A stretch of 64,000 bases of DNA from Fibrobacter sp. UWB2 (GCF_002210425.1 NZ_MWQK01000005.1:1-64000), one strand, 5' to 3'; counted from the stretch's first letter, positions 25,001 to 32,632 are shown. Notes: generated from the letters alone by a model not told the origin. Numbers and translations: made by a program.

Positions 25001-25828
25001 GGGGTTTGTACAAGGCATAATCAAGGAGATACCATAACTTACAATGGTAATCCATACTACTGCAAAACAAAAAAGGACTCATACGGCGAAGATCACTTAT
25101 ACGACTGGATCCCGGCACCAACACCCGACGTTTTCTTTGGTCGATGCGACATTGCCAAAGAAGGTCAAAAAGGAAAAATGAAAGGCAGGAACTACGTATG
25201 CTTTGATAACAAATGGGAAATAGATCCAGCCGATTATGGTTCCGTTACAGACGCAAGAGATGGCCGCCGATACAAGACCATCAAAATTGGCAAGCAGGAA
25301 TGGATTGCCGAAAACCTGCAATACAATGTGGAAGGTAGCTGGTGTGGCGGAAATCATGATGGATGTGCGACATACGGCCGTCTGTACAGCTGGGACATGG
25401 TCATTGGACAACCGAAGACCAAACAACCGACCTTGGCAAACATTGAAGATCCAGAATCGCTCCAAGGCATTTGCCCAAACGGTTGGAGAGTCCCCTCAAC
25501 TACAGACTGGGCAACACTTCTTCAAGAATGCAGTGCGTCCGAACTCCGCAAAAATCTTGCCGGACGCGATTCCATTCACACGGACGTCTGCGGTTTTTCA
25601 GCATTGGAAACAGGCTTTATAGACATCTTTTACAGAAATGGAATTGACTACACCGAAGAACTCACTATAAGAACCTATGCCGATGTCAACACGTTCTTCT
25701 GGAGTTCAGAACAAGTAAACGATACGTCCGCAACAAGATTGTCGTTTGAAAATATTCGCTATTCTATAAAAAACACGTCCCCAGAAAGTAAGATAAACGG
25801 TTACCCTCTCCGTTGCATCAAGAAGTAA
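22061..25828 (+). CDS. Giant FISUMP-domain lipoprotein with ~22 Cys/Trp repeats
   Basis: A 1255-residue lipoprotein (lipobox LMAC, Cys26), preceded by a strong AAGGAGG Shine-Dalgarno sequence. Two FISUMP domains frame it: an N-terminal one (about 75-230: TIQFGPYTWMAENANYK, GRLYQSM, CPSGFKIPSEADY) and a C-terminal one (about 1062-1255: TIKIGKQEWIAENLQY, GRLYSWD, CPNGWRVPSTTDW, GYPLRCIKK). Between them are about 22 units of 33-47 residues with the pattern C-x(n)-G-x(n)-Y-x-C-x(n)-W. Each unit's two Cys could form a disulfide, giving a long stalk. The function is unknown; surface adhesion is an inference. It has its own terminator. Confidence 0.88.
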   Translation: MHFSRFTFRKAFLSSCLVLPLYLMACGDDSSSNAEEPSIEDGEEDNLGGDEFRDTTITGTNYNSKTGSASIIKSEILDAKSGNSYKTIQFGPYTWMAENANYKVSKSSCYDGDYENCESNGRLYQSMNADQACPSGFKIPSEADYEYMLKFAKSVTDPAFGFNPQMSGSCETVNGELQCKGQGKESYLMTSDFDVFKVTSKGKAYFEEANFSAYYAVRCMKMSHFVETESQLPTCDSSTYKYLDDFFVASKGKNYYCNKKKWVKDDENSCLSSERGEKHYYKDTLFICKNNTWEYATMNDVDASCTKKNQWEVQKLNGQSYICDDSTWRMPTNIESSIGLCNNDSLKKMAVFENKKESIDYICDSIGWRKAVLTDSIGKCTQKRQWEQETNYGKDYVCDDTTWREPTKLEMAIGICSPDSLKKQATFKDEKDTIDYACDSTGWRKAEIWDKYGACDKSKYYKIYKLGKDSYTCRKNNKWEQLSSVEDSLGFCTPDMKGKLDTIGTSSYYYCDDSGWRQAVADDYLGICDSTFKYKMKYLWGDDYGCKDGPNWEYLEYPESDLGYCVPEFKGVVKIDRYATSYICDTKWRTATKAEALGTCSDENEGKKSFFKENKKMIDYVCAFGSWREETRQDDSLGVCTTSKLKKIGKVGSTEYICTSEGWVVPTLIAIHDSCTADRENELVQFQNKTYVCRNNRWTGITGIESINGLCTTERENELVKYQDNTYVCKSKRWTEVTGVESISGICTADRENEPTKYQEAIYVCRNKKWQQATGLEAEDGICTTQREDEVVVYSTKGDIYQCKSQKWTSVSAASVFGSCTETNKGATKTLDGVDFFCSQNKTWKVATDLYEQFGECSCDIRGKVITFKEKKYGCIGTANCKNPTWVEYTPIIEALGLCDNYNSKLQWNEYNGKDYTCKNNKWEEVSTTWEAYGSCNKNDSLKYGILVGYKGQHYYCEKDLDDKDYLPGWHPLTAIDSVNGVCTRHNQGDTITYNGNPYYCKTKKDSYGEDHLYDWIPAPTPDVFFGRCDIAKEGQKGKMKGRNYVCFDNKWEIDPADYGSVTDARDGRRYKTIKIGKQEWIAENLQYNVEGSWCGGNHDGCATYGRLYSWDMVIGQPKTKQPTLANIEDPESLQGICPNGWRVPSTTDWATLLQECSASELRKNLAGRDSIHTDVCGFSALETGFIDIFYRNGIDYTEELTIRTYADVNTFFWSSEQVNDTSATRLSFENIRYSIKNTSPESKINGYPLRCIKK

Positions 25829-25863
25829 CACACCAACCTTAACGGACGTTTCCTTTATACGAG

Positions 25864-25894
25864 AATGTCGCCCGCGGGCGGCATTTCTTCTTTT
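25864..25894 (+). terminator. Terminator after the FISUMP gene
   Basis: Stem AATGTCGCC/GGCGGCATT (25864-25872 and 25877-25885, one T-G pair) with loop CGCG, then TTCTTCTTTT. Confidence 0.85.
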
Positions 25895-25926
25895 GTCATG
25901 CCTGCCACCGAGCAGGCATCTCCTTT
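25893..25926. repeat. Dispersed hairpin repeat, family B
   Basis: On the minus strand it reads GGAGATGCCTGCTCGG..GGCAGGCATGACAAAA: a TGCCTGC/GCAGGCA stem. Copies of the same layout occur at 57168-57194 and 58768-58800. Confidence 0.8.
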
Positions 25927-25937
25927 CAATAAAGTTC

Positions 25938-26159
25938 CTACTTCTTGAAGTACATGCTTCCGATAAGCGAAACGGCAAGCATCACAATCATCGCGGTAAG
26001 GCCCATATCAGCCAATTCACGACGTTCGCCTTCAATACCGGATTCAATAAGAATGACGAGCACAAGCGCAATGACGGAGGCGACGCCTCCCATCGTATGG
26101 AACATTTTCACTTTTTCTTCGTTCGTAAATTTTCCATTCGGGCGATTAATAAAGTTCAT
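25938..26159 (-). CDS. Small membrane protein, two TM helices
   Basis: A 73-residue protein of unknown family. After a charged N-terminus (NRPNGKFTNEEKVKMF) come two hydrophobic helices, about 28-43 (GVASVIALVLVILIES) and about 55-70 (MIVMLAVSLIGSMYF). The ATG at 26159 is preferred because GGAGG lies 8 nt upstream; upstream GTG and ATG codons are too close to it. It overlaps the 3' end of mqnP by 14 bp, so it is translated from the menaquinone operon mRNA. A link to that pathway or to respiration is only suggested by position. Confidence 0.65.
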   Translation of the reverse strand: MNFINRPNGKFTNEEKVKMFHTMGGVASVIALVLVILIESGIEGERRELADMGLTAMIVMLAVSLIGSMYFKK

Positions 26160-27036
26160 TGACATCACCTCCCATGCAAATCCAGACGATGAGGCCTATC
26201 ATCACGAGCGCGCTAATCGCCACATTCGCAAGGAAAAAGTCGCGGTTCATCGCATCTAGGTCATTCGATTTTCTGAACAAGTGAATATAAACGATAGCAG
26301 CGGTCATGAGTCCCGTTATCGCCCACCAAATCCAGCCCATATTCCAGAAAAGCCCGAACACGACGCAAAGCACGAGCATTGCCAAATGGCTTGCAAGCGC
26401 AATGCGCAAGGACTTTTCAAGGCCAAAGCGGGCGGGCACGGAATGCAAGCCCTGTTTGCGGTCAATTTCAATATCCTGCGTGGCGTAAATGATATCAAAA
26501 CCGCCCATCCAGAGCATCAAAATGAACAGGAGGAAAATCGGGAACACGGCAAATTCGCCACGAACGGCAATCCAGGCGCCAAGCGGGCTCATGCCAATCG
26601 CAAAGCCGAGAAACCAGTGGCAAAGCCAGCTAAAACGCTTCCAGTACGAATACGAGAGCAACAAAAGCCATACCGGGAACGCAAGCGCCCCTGCAAGCGG
26701 CTGGAGCATCCACGCAAACACCACAAACAAGATTCCGTTCAACGCCAAGAACGCCATCACCGATTTACGGCTTAGGCGTCCTGCCGGCAAATGGCGCTTT
26801 GCCGTCCGCGGATTCTCCGCATCGAACTTAGCGTCTGCAATGCGGTTAAAGCTCATGGCACTGTTACGAGCGGTCACCATGCAAAGCACGATGAGCACGA
26901 TAATGCGGGCCGTTTCAAAAGCGCTCATGTCTCGGAAACCGTTTGCAGCAACCCACATGGAACCAATGGCAAAAGGCATCGCAAACAGCGAATGGCTCAA
27001 ACGGACAAGATGTGTAAATTCAAGGATTTTATTCAT
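26146..27036 (-). CDS. mqnP: UbiA-family prenyltransferase (MqnP, menaquinone)
   Basis: A 296-residue integral membrane protein with about 8-9 TM helices. It carries both Asp-rich motifs of the UbiA superfamily: NRIADAKFDAENPRT (about 63-77) and DIIYATQDIEIDRKQG (about 178-193). It would attach the polyprenyl chain to the aromatic ring; with mqnD and mqnB elsewhere in this window the substrate is most likely 1,4-dihydroxy-6-naphthoate (futalosine route). It lies 21 bp after the ubiX-type gene and overlaps the small membrane protein gene. Confidence 0.85.
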   Translation of the reverse strand: MNKILEFTHLVRLSHSLFAMPFAIGSMWVAANGFRDMSAFETARIIVLIVLCMVTARNSAMSFNRIADAKFDAENPRTAKRHLPAGRLSRKSVMAFLALNGILFVVFAWMLQPLAGALAFPVWLLLLSYSYWKRFSWLCHWFLGFAIGMSPLGAWIAVRGEFAVFPIFLLFILMLWMGGFDIIYATQDIEIDRKQGLHSVPARFGLEKSLRIALASHLAMLVLCVVFGLFWNMGWIWWAITGLMTAAIVYIHLFRKSNDLDAMNRDFFLANVAISALVMIGLIVWICMGGDVNELY

Positions 27037-27038
27037 GG

Positions 27039-27065
27039 TTTAGTCATTGGTCTATGGTCATTGGT
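27039..27065. repeat. Heptanucleotide repeat between mqnP and ubiX
   Basis: Degenerate 7-mers TTAGTCA, TTGGTCT, ATGGTCA and TTGGTTG run without gaps. The ubiX stop codon (27058-27060) and its last two sense codons lie inside the repeat. Confidence 0.65.
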
Positions 27066-27630
27066 TGTCGTTCCCGCTCCACACTTTAGCAACACTCGCG
27101 ACAAGCGATTGTTCTACGCCCAAGTGCTTCAAGATTTTCGCGACGACGGTATCCACGAGTTCTTCAATGCTTTGAGGCTTACTGTAGAACTGCGGCGAAG
27201 CCGGAATCACGACCGCCCCCGCCAAGGTCACACGCTTCATATTTTCGATGTGGATCAAGTTGTACGGCATCTCGCGAGGCACAATCACAAGCGGCCTACG
27301 TTCCTTAAGGCACACATCAGCCGCGCGCACAAGCAAGTTGTCCGAAGTCCCCGCCGCAATACGTCCAAGAGTCCCCATGGAACACGGCACCACAGCCATG
27401 CCCGCAATATCGCTAGAACCGCTCGCGCATTCTGCAAAAAAATCATCCACGTTGCACACGTCCTTGCAATAATCAAAAAGCGCACTTTGGTCTTCGTATT
27501 CGAGGACCTGTTTGCCCGGGTGCGTCACGATGAGCGTCACCTCATGACCAAAACGCTGCAAGTACATCGCCGTACGGGTCGCATAAATGCTGCCGCTAGC
27601 ACCCGTCACTCCAAGCACAAAGTGGCTCAT
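27058..27630 (-). CDS. ubiX: UbiX-type flavin prenyltransferase
   Basis: A 190-residue flavoprotein that makes prenylated FMN, the cofactor of UbiD-type decarboxylases. Motifs: VTGASGSIYATRT (N-term FMN site), VPCSMGTLGRIAAGTSDNLLVRAADVCLKERRPLVIVPREMPYN, the UbiX hallmark around 80-120. In the futalosine pathway a UbiX/UbiD-like pair (MqnM/MqnL) removes the carboxyl group after prenylation, which fits the neighbours menG (ATGA overlap upstream) and mqnP. No ubiD-like gene is in the window. Confidence 0.92.
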   Translation of the reverse strand: MSHFVLGVTGASGSIYATRTAMYLQRFGHEVTLIVTHPGKQVLEYEDQSALFDYCKDVCNVDDFFAECASGSSDIAGMAVVPCSMGTLGRIAAGTSDNLLVRAADVCLKERRPLVIVPREMPYNLIHIENMKRVTLAGAVVIPASPQFYSKPQSIEELVDTVVAKILKHLGVEQSLVASVAKVWSGNDNQ

Positions 27631-28394
27631 GCTTTACCCGGCTTGTGCAAGAACACGCCAAACGAAATCCCGCCATCGAACATCTTAACCTGTTTGACTT
27701 CAAAGCCGCATTCTTCAGCCATCTTGCAGAACTGATCGACTGGCAAAAAGCGGATAATCGAGTTCACCAGGTATTCGTAAGCATCGCGCTTGCCACTAAA
27801 GAAGGCGCCCATTACCGGGATGAACAACGGTGCAAGTACTTTATAGAAGAACTTGTTGAACAAGTTTCTCGGCGAGAAAAATTCCAGAACGCAGAGATAG
27901 CCACCTTCGTCGAGCACGCGGTAAGATTCCATCAAGGCGCCACGGGCTTCGGGCACGTTACGCATGCCAAAGCCATTCAGAATCACATCAAACTGGCGTT
28001 CGGCAAACGGCATTTTCATCGCGTCGAGTTGTACTGCATGCGCATCAATTTTCTTCGGTTTGACTTCGGCAAGCATCCCGTACGAAAAATCACCGATTAC
28101 AGCCGGGTCTACAACAAAGTCGCGCGCACACACGCAACCAGATTCGAAAATCTTGCGGAACGTGTTGGCAAAATCGCCCGTGCCACCGCACAAGTCCAGC
28201 AAGCGAACTTTATTCAAATCGCGCGGAGTCTCGCCAATAGACTTTTCCGCGAGCATGCCCGCAGCCATCATCTTTTTCAAGCGCTTGCAGCAATACCTGC
28301 GCCACAGCACATCCTGATAACAACTCAGAAAGTGATTCAGAAAATCGTAACGGCTCGCAATGCCATCGAACATCTTACGCACGGGACTTTTCAT
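27627..28394 (-). CDS. menG: Demethylmenaquinone methyltransferase MenG/UbiE
   Basis: A 255-residue SAM-dependent methyltransferase for the last menaquinone step. It shows RKMFDGIASRYDFLNHFLS at the N-terminus (the UbiE signature), the SAM-binding LLDLCGGTGDFANTF (about 64-78) and LNGFGMRNVPEARGALMESYRVLDEGGYLCVLEFF (the second UbiE signature). It has about 20-25 extra residues near position 45-60 compared with typical UbiE. It is the first gene of the menG-ubiX-mqnP-small protein operon. Confidence 0.93.
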   Translation of the reverse strand: MKSPVRKMFDGIASRYDFLNHFLSCYQDVLWRRYCCKRLKKMMAAGMLAEKSIGETPRDLNKVRLLDLCGGTGDFANTFRKIFESGCVCARDFVVDPAVIGDFSYGMLAEVKPKKIDAHAVQLDAMKMPFAERQFDVILNGFGMRNVPEARGALMESYRVLDEGGYLCVLEFFSPRNLFNKFFYKVLAPLFIPVMGAFFSGKRDAYEYLVNSIIRFLPVDQFCKMAEECGFEVKQVKMFDGGISFGVFLHKPGKA

Positions 28395-28410
28395 ATAGCA
28401 AAATGTAGAA

Positions 28411-28443
28411 ATAAAAAGCGACCTGGATTTTCATCCAGGCCGC
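28411..28443 (-). terminator. Terminator of the CotH lipoprotein gene
   Basis: Minus-strand stem CGGCCTGGAT/ATCCAGGTCGC (about 28433-28443 and 28419-28428), followed by TTTTTATTTC (28409-28418). It lies 70-100 bp after the stop codon and just before menG. Confidence 0.8.
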
Positions 28444-28453
28444 GAATTTCATC

Positions 28454-28503
28454 ACGAGCGGCGACGCATCTCGATAACGAGCATCTCGCCGCAGCGTACT
28501 CGT
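28454..28503. other. Long structured inverted repeat after the CotH gene
   Basis: Nested pairings ACGAG/CTCGT (28454-28458 and 28499-28503), GGCGA/TCGCC and TCTCG/CGAG form an extended hairpin between the stop codon and the terminator. It may stabilise the 3' end of the mRNA. Confidence 0.5.
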
Positions 28504-28512
28504 CGTTTTAAA

Positions 28513-31008
28513 TTACTGGAACTGAGCCGTGAAGGTAGCACCTTCCGTCGGTTCCACCAAGCGCGGGTTGTCAGCAACGCCATCGCTCCAGCCGGTAAAC
28601 GAAGCACCTGCACTCGGAACAGCCGTCAAGAGGATCGGGTTACCCACAAAGAACTTGCCCTTGTAAGACGTAGCACCACCCGGAAGAGCGGCACCTTCCA
28701 TAAGCACCGTACCACTGCCAGAAGCAGCAATCGTCACGGTAGCCGTACCGCTCAAGCCAAATTCTTCCTCGTATTCCTGAATAACCTTAGGATCACGCTT
28801 TTCGGCCCATTCCTTCATGCAAGAACCAGTCTTGTCAAATCCCTTATGGCAAGCGTTCTCATACCACTTTTCATTCTGCTTGAACTTGGCAAGGTCACGT
28901 TCCATTTCCTGAGCATCAATCTTAGACGTCATCGCATCGACAATCTTTTCAACATTCTTGCCGTTCGTATAGCTATTGAACATCACAGCAGAGCGGTTGA
29001 TGAACATACGCTTGAATTCCGGGTTCTTGATAAGCTGAATGTAGAGGTTAGCAAAGCAACCTTCTTCCTTGCACGGCTTATTTCCACCGCCCTTCTTGAT
29101 CCAGGAGAACATATTAGTTTCCTGTACAAATTCTTTATCGTTTACACCCCACATCCAGTCAAAACCGTGGTCAAGGTCATAAACCATGAACTTCCACGGG
29201 TGTTCCGGAGCCATCCAGGCGCGAACGTTGTTGTTCGGCCAGTCACCGTTGTGCATATAAATTTCAGCAGCCATGTAATCGGCAAGATTACCCACATCGA
29301 GCAAGAGCTTTGCCGAAGCGTAGTTCGCATTGTTTTCGCCAGAGAAATCGTTTGTAGCCACAAAGTGGAGCATGTTCATGTAGGCATCAGTCGTACCGTT
29401 GCTGGCTTCAACTTCCTGGCCCAAGTGCTTGATGAAGTTCACCGTATTCGCTTCGATCTTGTAGTTCGTTTCTACGTAATGCTTGTTGAAGCGTTCGCGC
29501 ATATCGTGAATGCCGTAGTATCTGCCATTGTAGAACACCACCACCTGGCGGCTTCTCTGGTAATCCACGCTCGTACCTTCAAGGAGGGCACCGCCCATAG
29601 CATCTTCGATGTAGTCGCTCACATAGCGGTTACCGTTGTTGCGGAGGTTGAAGGACTTGTACTTGTCATTCACGCCCTTGCGGGTTTCGAACAACGGATA
29701 GTTGATGCTACCGTCTTCATATTCTTCACGGAGGCGGATAGAGACAGACTTCTTGTCGTTCAAGCGGCTATAGCCACCCATGAGGGAGATACCCGCATCC
29801 TTTTCCCAAGTAGAGCCATCCTTCGTAGAAGAGCCATTTTCGAAGTATTCCACATGGATCGGATATTCCACATCGGCGTAGAGGCCGGCGCTGTCCTTGC
29901 AGTTCTTCGGAGCATTGCAGCTAGTCTTGATATAGTGTTCACGGAAGAAGCTGGAGTCCACGCTGATAGCGACAATCGGCATCTTCACCTGATCTTCATC
30001 AACAAAGAATGTACGGGTCGTCACCGTGTTCGAAATAGCGCCCTTCTTGAACGTTGCGCAACGGAAAGACACACTATGTTCAATGCGCTTCGGGGAGTTG
30101 AATTCCGGAGAGCTTTCGGTCGGCACAGAACCGTTGGTCGTGCAGCGGAGCGTGACACCTTCCGGGAGTGCAGGCGGATTCAAGGTAAACGGTTCGTTAT
30201 AGAAACCGGACTTAAGGCCGCTCATATCGGCAGCCGGGACAATTTCGTCATAAGCCTTAGATGTCGTATTCGGCTGTTCCGGAGTCGGCTTTTCAAAATA
30301 CTTCCAGTAACCGCCATCGACAATGCCCCAGCTGAGGCCACCCGTCAATTCCGGATAAGCGACCGAGTCACGGATTCCGTTGAACTTGTCGAGCAAGTAA
30401 AGCGTGCCGCCGTTTTTGTCAAGCTTCCAGTTCGTATGCGGGCGCGTATGGCGATCGCCGTTATCGGCAATAGCAACCGCAGAAATATTATTCTTGTCGC
30501 AGAAAACAACTCTAAAGGACTTTGCCTTGAGAATGTCGTGGCCAAACACCCACTTGCGCAAGTTCTTCAAATTTTCGACAAGCGTATAGCCCGCCAAATC
30601 TACATCCTGGTCGCTAGAGTTGTAGATTTCCACCCAGGACGGATCGTTGCCATTTTCGTCCAGGAAATCCAAGTTAAGCGGGGTAATTTCCGTTATACGC
30701 AATGCAGACTGACCCACCCAATGAACAGTGGTATCGGGCGGCAATTGAACCCAGGTCGTCTCCGCAATGGTATCGTTACTGCTAGTTACGATTTGGATGA
30801 TTTCCATACTTGAAGAGTACGGAACGCTGGTGCCAGCAGAAGAACCCGGAACAGAGGCACCACAATTATTAAGTGCAGTACAATCCGGAGAACTCGGCCC
30901 GCCGAACGAGCCATTTCCATTATCATCAGCACAGCCTACAACAAACGCTGTACCTAAAACCGTAGCCAGAGAAAGAATCTCTTTAATCCATTTTTTTGAG
31001 CGAATCAC
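28513..31008 (-). CDS. CotH-family lipoprotein with lamin-tail and InlB-like domains
   Basis: About 831 residues, exported lipoprotein (VVGC lipobox, Cys26) with a Ser-rich linker. Domains in order: a lamin-tail-like domain (about 95-220: ITEITPLNLDF, WVEIYNSS, VDLAGYTL), a chitobiase-C-like segment (TLRCTTNGSVPTESSPEF), and a CotH-type region (about 330-700) with YYGIHDMRERFNKHY and FMVYDLDHGFDWMWG. A C-terminal repeat of the divergent InlB B type (ILLTAVPSAGASFTGWSDG) follows. CotH of Bacillus is a protein kinase of the spore coat; the role here is unknown. The GTG at 31008 has AGGTGG 5 nt upstream and was taken as the start. Confidence 0.82.
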   Translation of the reverse strand: MIRSKKWIKEILSLATVLGTAFVVGCADDNGNGSFGGPSSPDCTALNNCGASVPGSSAGTSVPYSSSMEIIQIVTSSNDTIAETTWVQLPPDTTVHWVGQSALRITEITPLNLDFLDENGNDPSWVEIYNSSDQDVDLAGYTLVENLKNLRKWVFGHDILKAKSFRVVFCDKNNISAVAIADNGDRHTRPHTNWKLDKNGGTLYLLDKFNGIRDSVAYPELTGGLSWGIVDGGYWKYFEKPTPEQPNTTSKAYDEIVPAADMSGLKSGFYNEPFTLNPPALPEGVTLRCTTNGSVPTESSPEFNSPKRIEHSVSFRCATFKKGAISNTVTTRTFFVDEDQVKMPIVAISVDSSFFREHYIKTSCNAPKNCKDSAGLYADVEYPIHVEYFENGSSTKDGSTWEKDAGISLMGGYSRLNDKKSVSIRLREEYEDGSINYPLFETRKGVNDKYKSFNLRNNGNRYVSDYIEDAMGGALLEGTSVDYQRSRQVVVFYNGRYYGIHDMRERFNKHYVETNYKIEANTVNFIKHLGQEVEASNGTTDAYMNMLHFVATNDFSGENNANYASAKLLLDVGNLADYMAAEIYMHNGDWPNNNVRAWMAPEHPWKFMVYDLDHGFDWMWGVNDKEFVQETNMFSWIKKGGGNKPCKEEGCFANLYIQLIKNPEFKRMFINRSAVMFNSYTNGKNVEKIVDAMTSKIDAQEMERDLAKFKQNEKWYENACHKGFDKTGSCMKEWAEKRDPKVIQEYEEEFGLSGTATVTIAASGSGTVLMEGAALPGGATSYKGKFFVGNPILLTAVPSAGASFTGWSDGVADNPRLVEPTEGATFTAQFQ

Positions 31009-31132
31009 GGCGACCACCTAAAATAAAGAACACGTTTCCCAAGGTTTTTCCATGGGACACCTAAATAATCCATCCAACAACACTAAATTTAGTAGTTTTT
31101 TCAAAAAAATAACAGTAATATTCTCTTTACCC

Positions 31133-31161
31133 TTGACAAGCCGAAAATAAATATCTATAAT
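31133..31161 (+). promoter_or_regulatory. Consensus sigma-70-type promoter of tRNA-Phe
   Basis: Perfect TTGACA (31133-31138) and TATAAT (31156-31161) with a 17-bp spacer, ending 14 bp before the tRNA. Confidence 0.92.
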
Positions 31162-31175
31162 TGGGTCACCAAAAT

Positions 31176-31248
31176 GGTTCTGTAGCTCAGTTGGTAGAGC
31201 AGTGGACTGAAAATCCGCGTGTCGTTGGTTCAATTCCAATCGGAACCA
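31176..31248 (+). tRNA. tRNA-Phe, anticodon GAA
   Basis: A 73-nt tRNA: acceptor GGTTCTG/CGGAACC, discriminator A, D arm GCTCAGTTGGTAGAGC, anticodon stem GTGGA/TCCGC around CTGAAAA (anticodon GAA), T arm TTGGTTCAATTCCAA. CCA is not encoded. It has its own consensus promoter and terminator. Confidence 0.96.
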
Positions 31249-31253
31249 CGAAG

Positions 31254-31280
31254 AAACCTCGGTGAAAACCGAGGTTTTTT
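31254..31280 (+). terminator. Terminator of tRNA-Phe
   Basis: Perfect 10-bp stem AAACCTCGGT/ACCGAGGTTT (31254-31263 and 31268-31277) with GAAA loop, then a T run. Confidence 0.93.
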
Positions 31281-31339
31281 CTTTATTTTCGGCAATTTTA
31301 AGCGGTCACCCCGGATTTATTCTCAGCCCCCCCTTCTGC

Positions 31340-31371
31340 AAATAAAAAATAACGCCCGCGCAACGGCGGGC
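31340..31371 (-). terminator. Terminator of the HD-GYP gene
   Basis: Stem GCCCGC/GCGGGC (31366-31371 and 31354-31359), followed on the minus strand by TTATTTTTTATT. It lies about 23 bp after the stop codon. Confidence 0.8.
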
Positions 31372-31393
31372 ATAGCAAAAAAGACGATGTGAT

Positions 31394-32587
31394 TTATTTC
31401 ACAGGTGGCAGGAGGTTCTTCTTGACGAATTCGCCATCCGGCTTATAGCAAGAGTAAAATTCGTCCCAGTGAGCCATCAAAATATCAATGAGTTCCGGCT
31501 GGAAGTGCGAGCCGCTGGACTTTTTCATTTCTTCCTTGACGCGGTCCTCCGGCCAGGCGGGTTTGTAGCAGCGCGGGCTCGAAAGCGCATCCAGCACGTC
31601 GGCCACAGCACAAATGCGTGCCGCGAGCGGAATTTCCTCGCCCTTGAGCTTGTCCGGGTAGCCCGTACCATCCCAGCGTTCATGGTGAGCGCTAGCAATG
31701 TCCGACGCCATGCAGAGCAAGTCCGTCTTGGAATCGCGCAACAAAGTACGCCCGATAATGGAATGTCTCTTCATAATGTCAAACTCTTCCGGAGTGAGCT
31801 TGCCCGCCTTGTTCAAAATCATGTCCGCAATGCCGACCTTTCCAAGGTCATGGAGCGGAGCCGCATAGTAAATCAGCTCCTGCTGGTCTGCCGGGAGACC
31901 AAGGTACTTGGCGAGCTTCAAAGAAATCTCAGCAACGCGATGGATATGGTCGCCCACTTCCTGGCTGCGGAATTCAGAGACTTCGCCCAGAATGCGGATA
32001 AGTTCCATGTGCGCCGACTTGAGTTCCTCGGCCTTGCGCTCCAGCTGCTTTGCATAACATTCAAGCTTCTGCGCACGAATCGCCGACTCAATCGTCTTTG
32101 CGGAATAAACAGAGATGAGCTTCAGGCGTTCCAGGTCTTTTTCAGAGAAGAACACGTTCTCCCCGACCTTGTTGATTGCCTGGAACACGCCCATCACGCG
32201 GCCATCGCTTTCAAGCGGCATCGTCATGACAGACGTCGTATGGTAGCCATTCTTGATATCGCTACGGCGGTCAAACCTAGCGTCCCGGTAAGCATCATCG
32301 ACGAGAACCGGTTCACCCGTCTTTAGGGAATACCCGACAAAGCCAGCCGAAAGCGGAATACGTAGTTCGCTTACACCATGGGCCACCTTGGTCCACAGCT
32401 CGTTCTTTTCTTCGTCAATAAGCCAGAGGGAACAGCGGTCGGCCTGCACAATCTGCCGACCCAAATCAGCCATAAGCACCAAGAGGCTGTCCGTCTCGTG
32501 TTCGGCAGCAATTTTGGGCATGTACTCGAACAAGAGAGCAGCGACTTCGCCGTCTCCAAGATCGGTAGACTTTCCTTGGTAGCTCAT
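31394..32587 (-). CDS. GAF + HD-GYP domain phosphodiesterase
   Basis: A 397-residue cytoplasmic signalling protein. An N-terminal GAF domain (about 20-165) is followed by a helical linker (about 165-205) and a C-terminal HD-GYP domain (about 205-390). The catalytic motifs are present: HIHRVAEISL, the HD pair in LHDLGKVGI, KRHSIIG, HHERWDGTGYPD and the DVLDAL segment. HD-GYP enzymes hydrolyse cyclic di-GMP or related dinucleotides to mononucleotides. The GAF ligand is unknown. It is a single gene with its own terminator, between tRNA-Phe and tRNA-Ser, and no diguanylate cyclase is nearby. Confidence 0.92.
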   Translation of the reverse strand: MSYQGKSTDLGDGEVAALLFEYMPKIAAEHETDSLLVLMADLGRQIVQADRCSLWLIDEEKNELWTKVAHGVSELRIPLSAGFVGYSLKTGEPVLVDDAYRDARFDRRSDIKNGYHTTSVMTMPLESDGRVMGVFQAINKVGENVFFSEKDLERLKLISVYSAKTIESAIRAQKLECYAKQLERKAEELKSAHMELIRILGEVSEFRSQEVGDHIHRVAEISLKLAKYLGLPADQQELIYYAAPLHDLGKVGIADMILNKAGKLTPEEFDIMKRHSIIGRTLLRDSKTDLLCMASDIASAHHERWDGTGYPDKLKGEEIPLAARICAVADVLDALSSPRCYKPAWPEDRVKEEMKKSSGSHFQPELIDILMAHWDEFYSCYKPDGEFVKKNLLPPVK

Positions 32588-32632
32588 AACTTGTAAAAAA
32601 ATAATTAATCTTCAACAAAAAGCAAAGTATCG

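Noticed and set aside
22061-25828. The FISUMP repeat gene as an assembly artefact
   Set aside because: Most repeat units differ strongly at DNA level and the frame is intact over 3.7 kb, which argues for a real gene.
28846-30813. A 655-codon plus-strand reading frame
   Set aside because: Antisense to the CotH lipoprotein gene, which has a signal peptide, terminator and clear domains.
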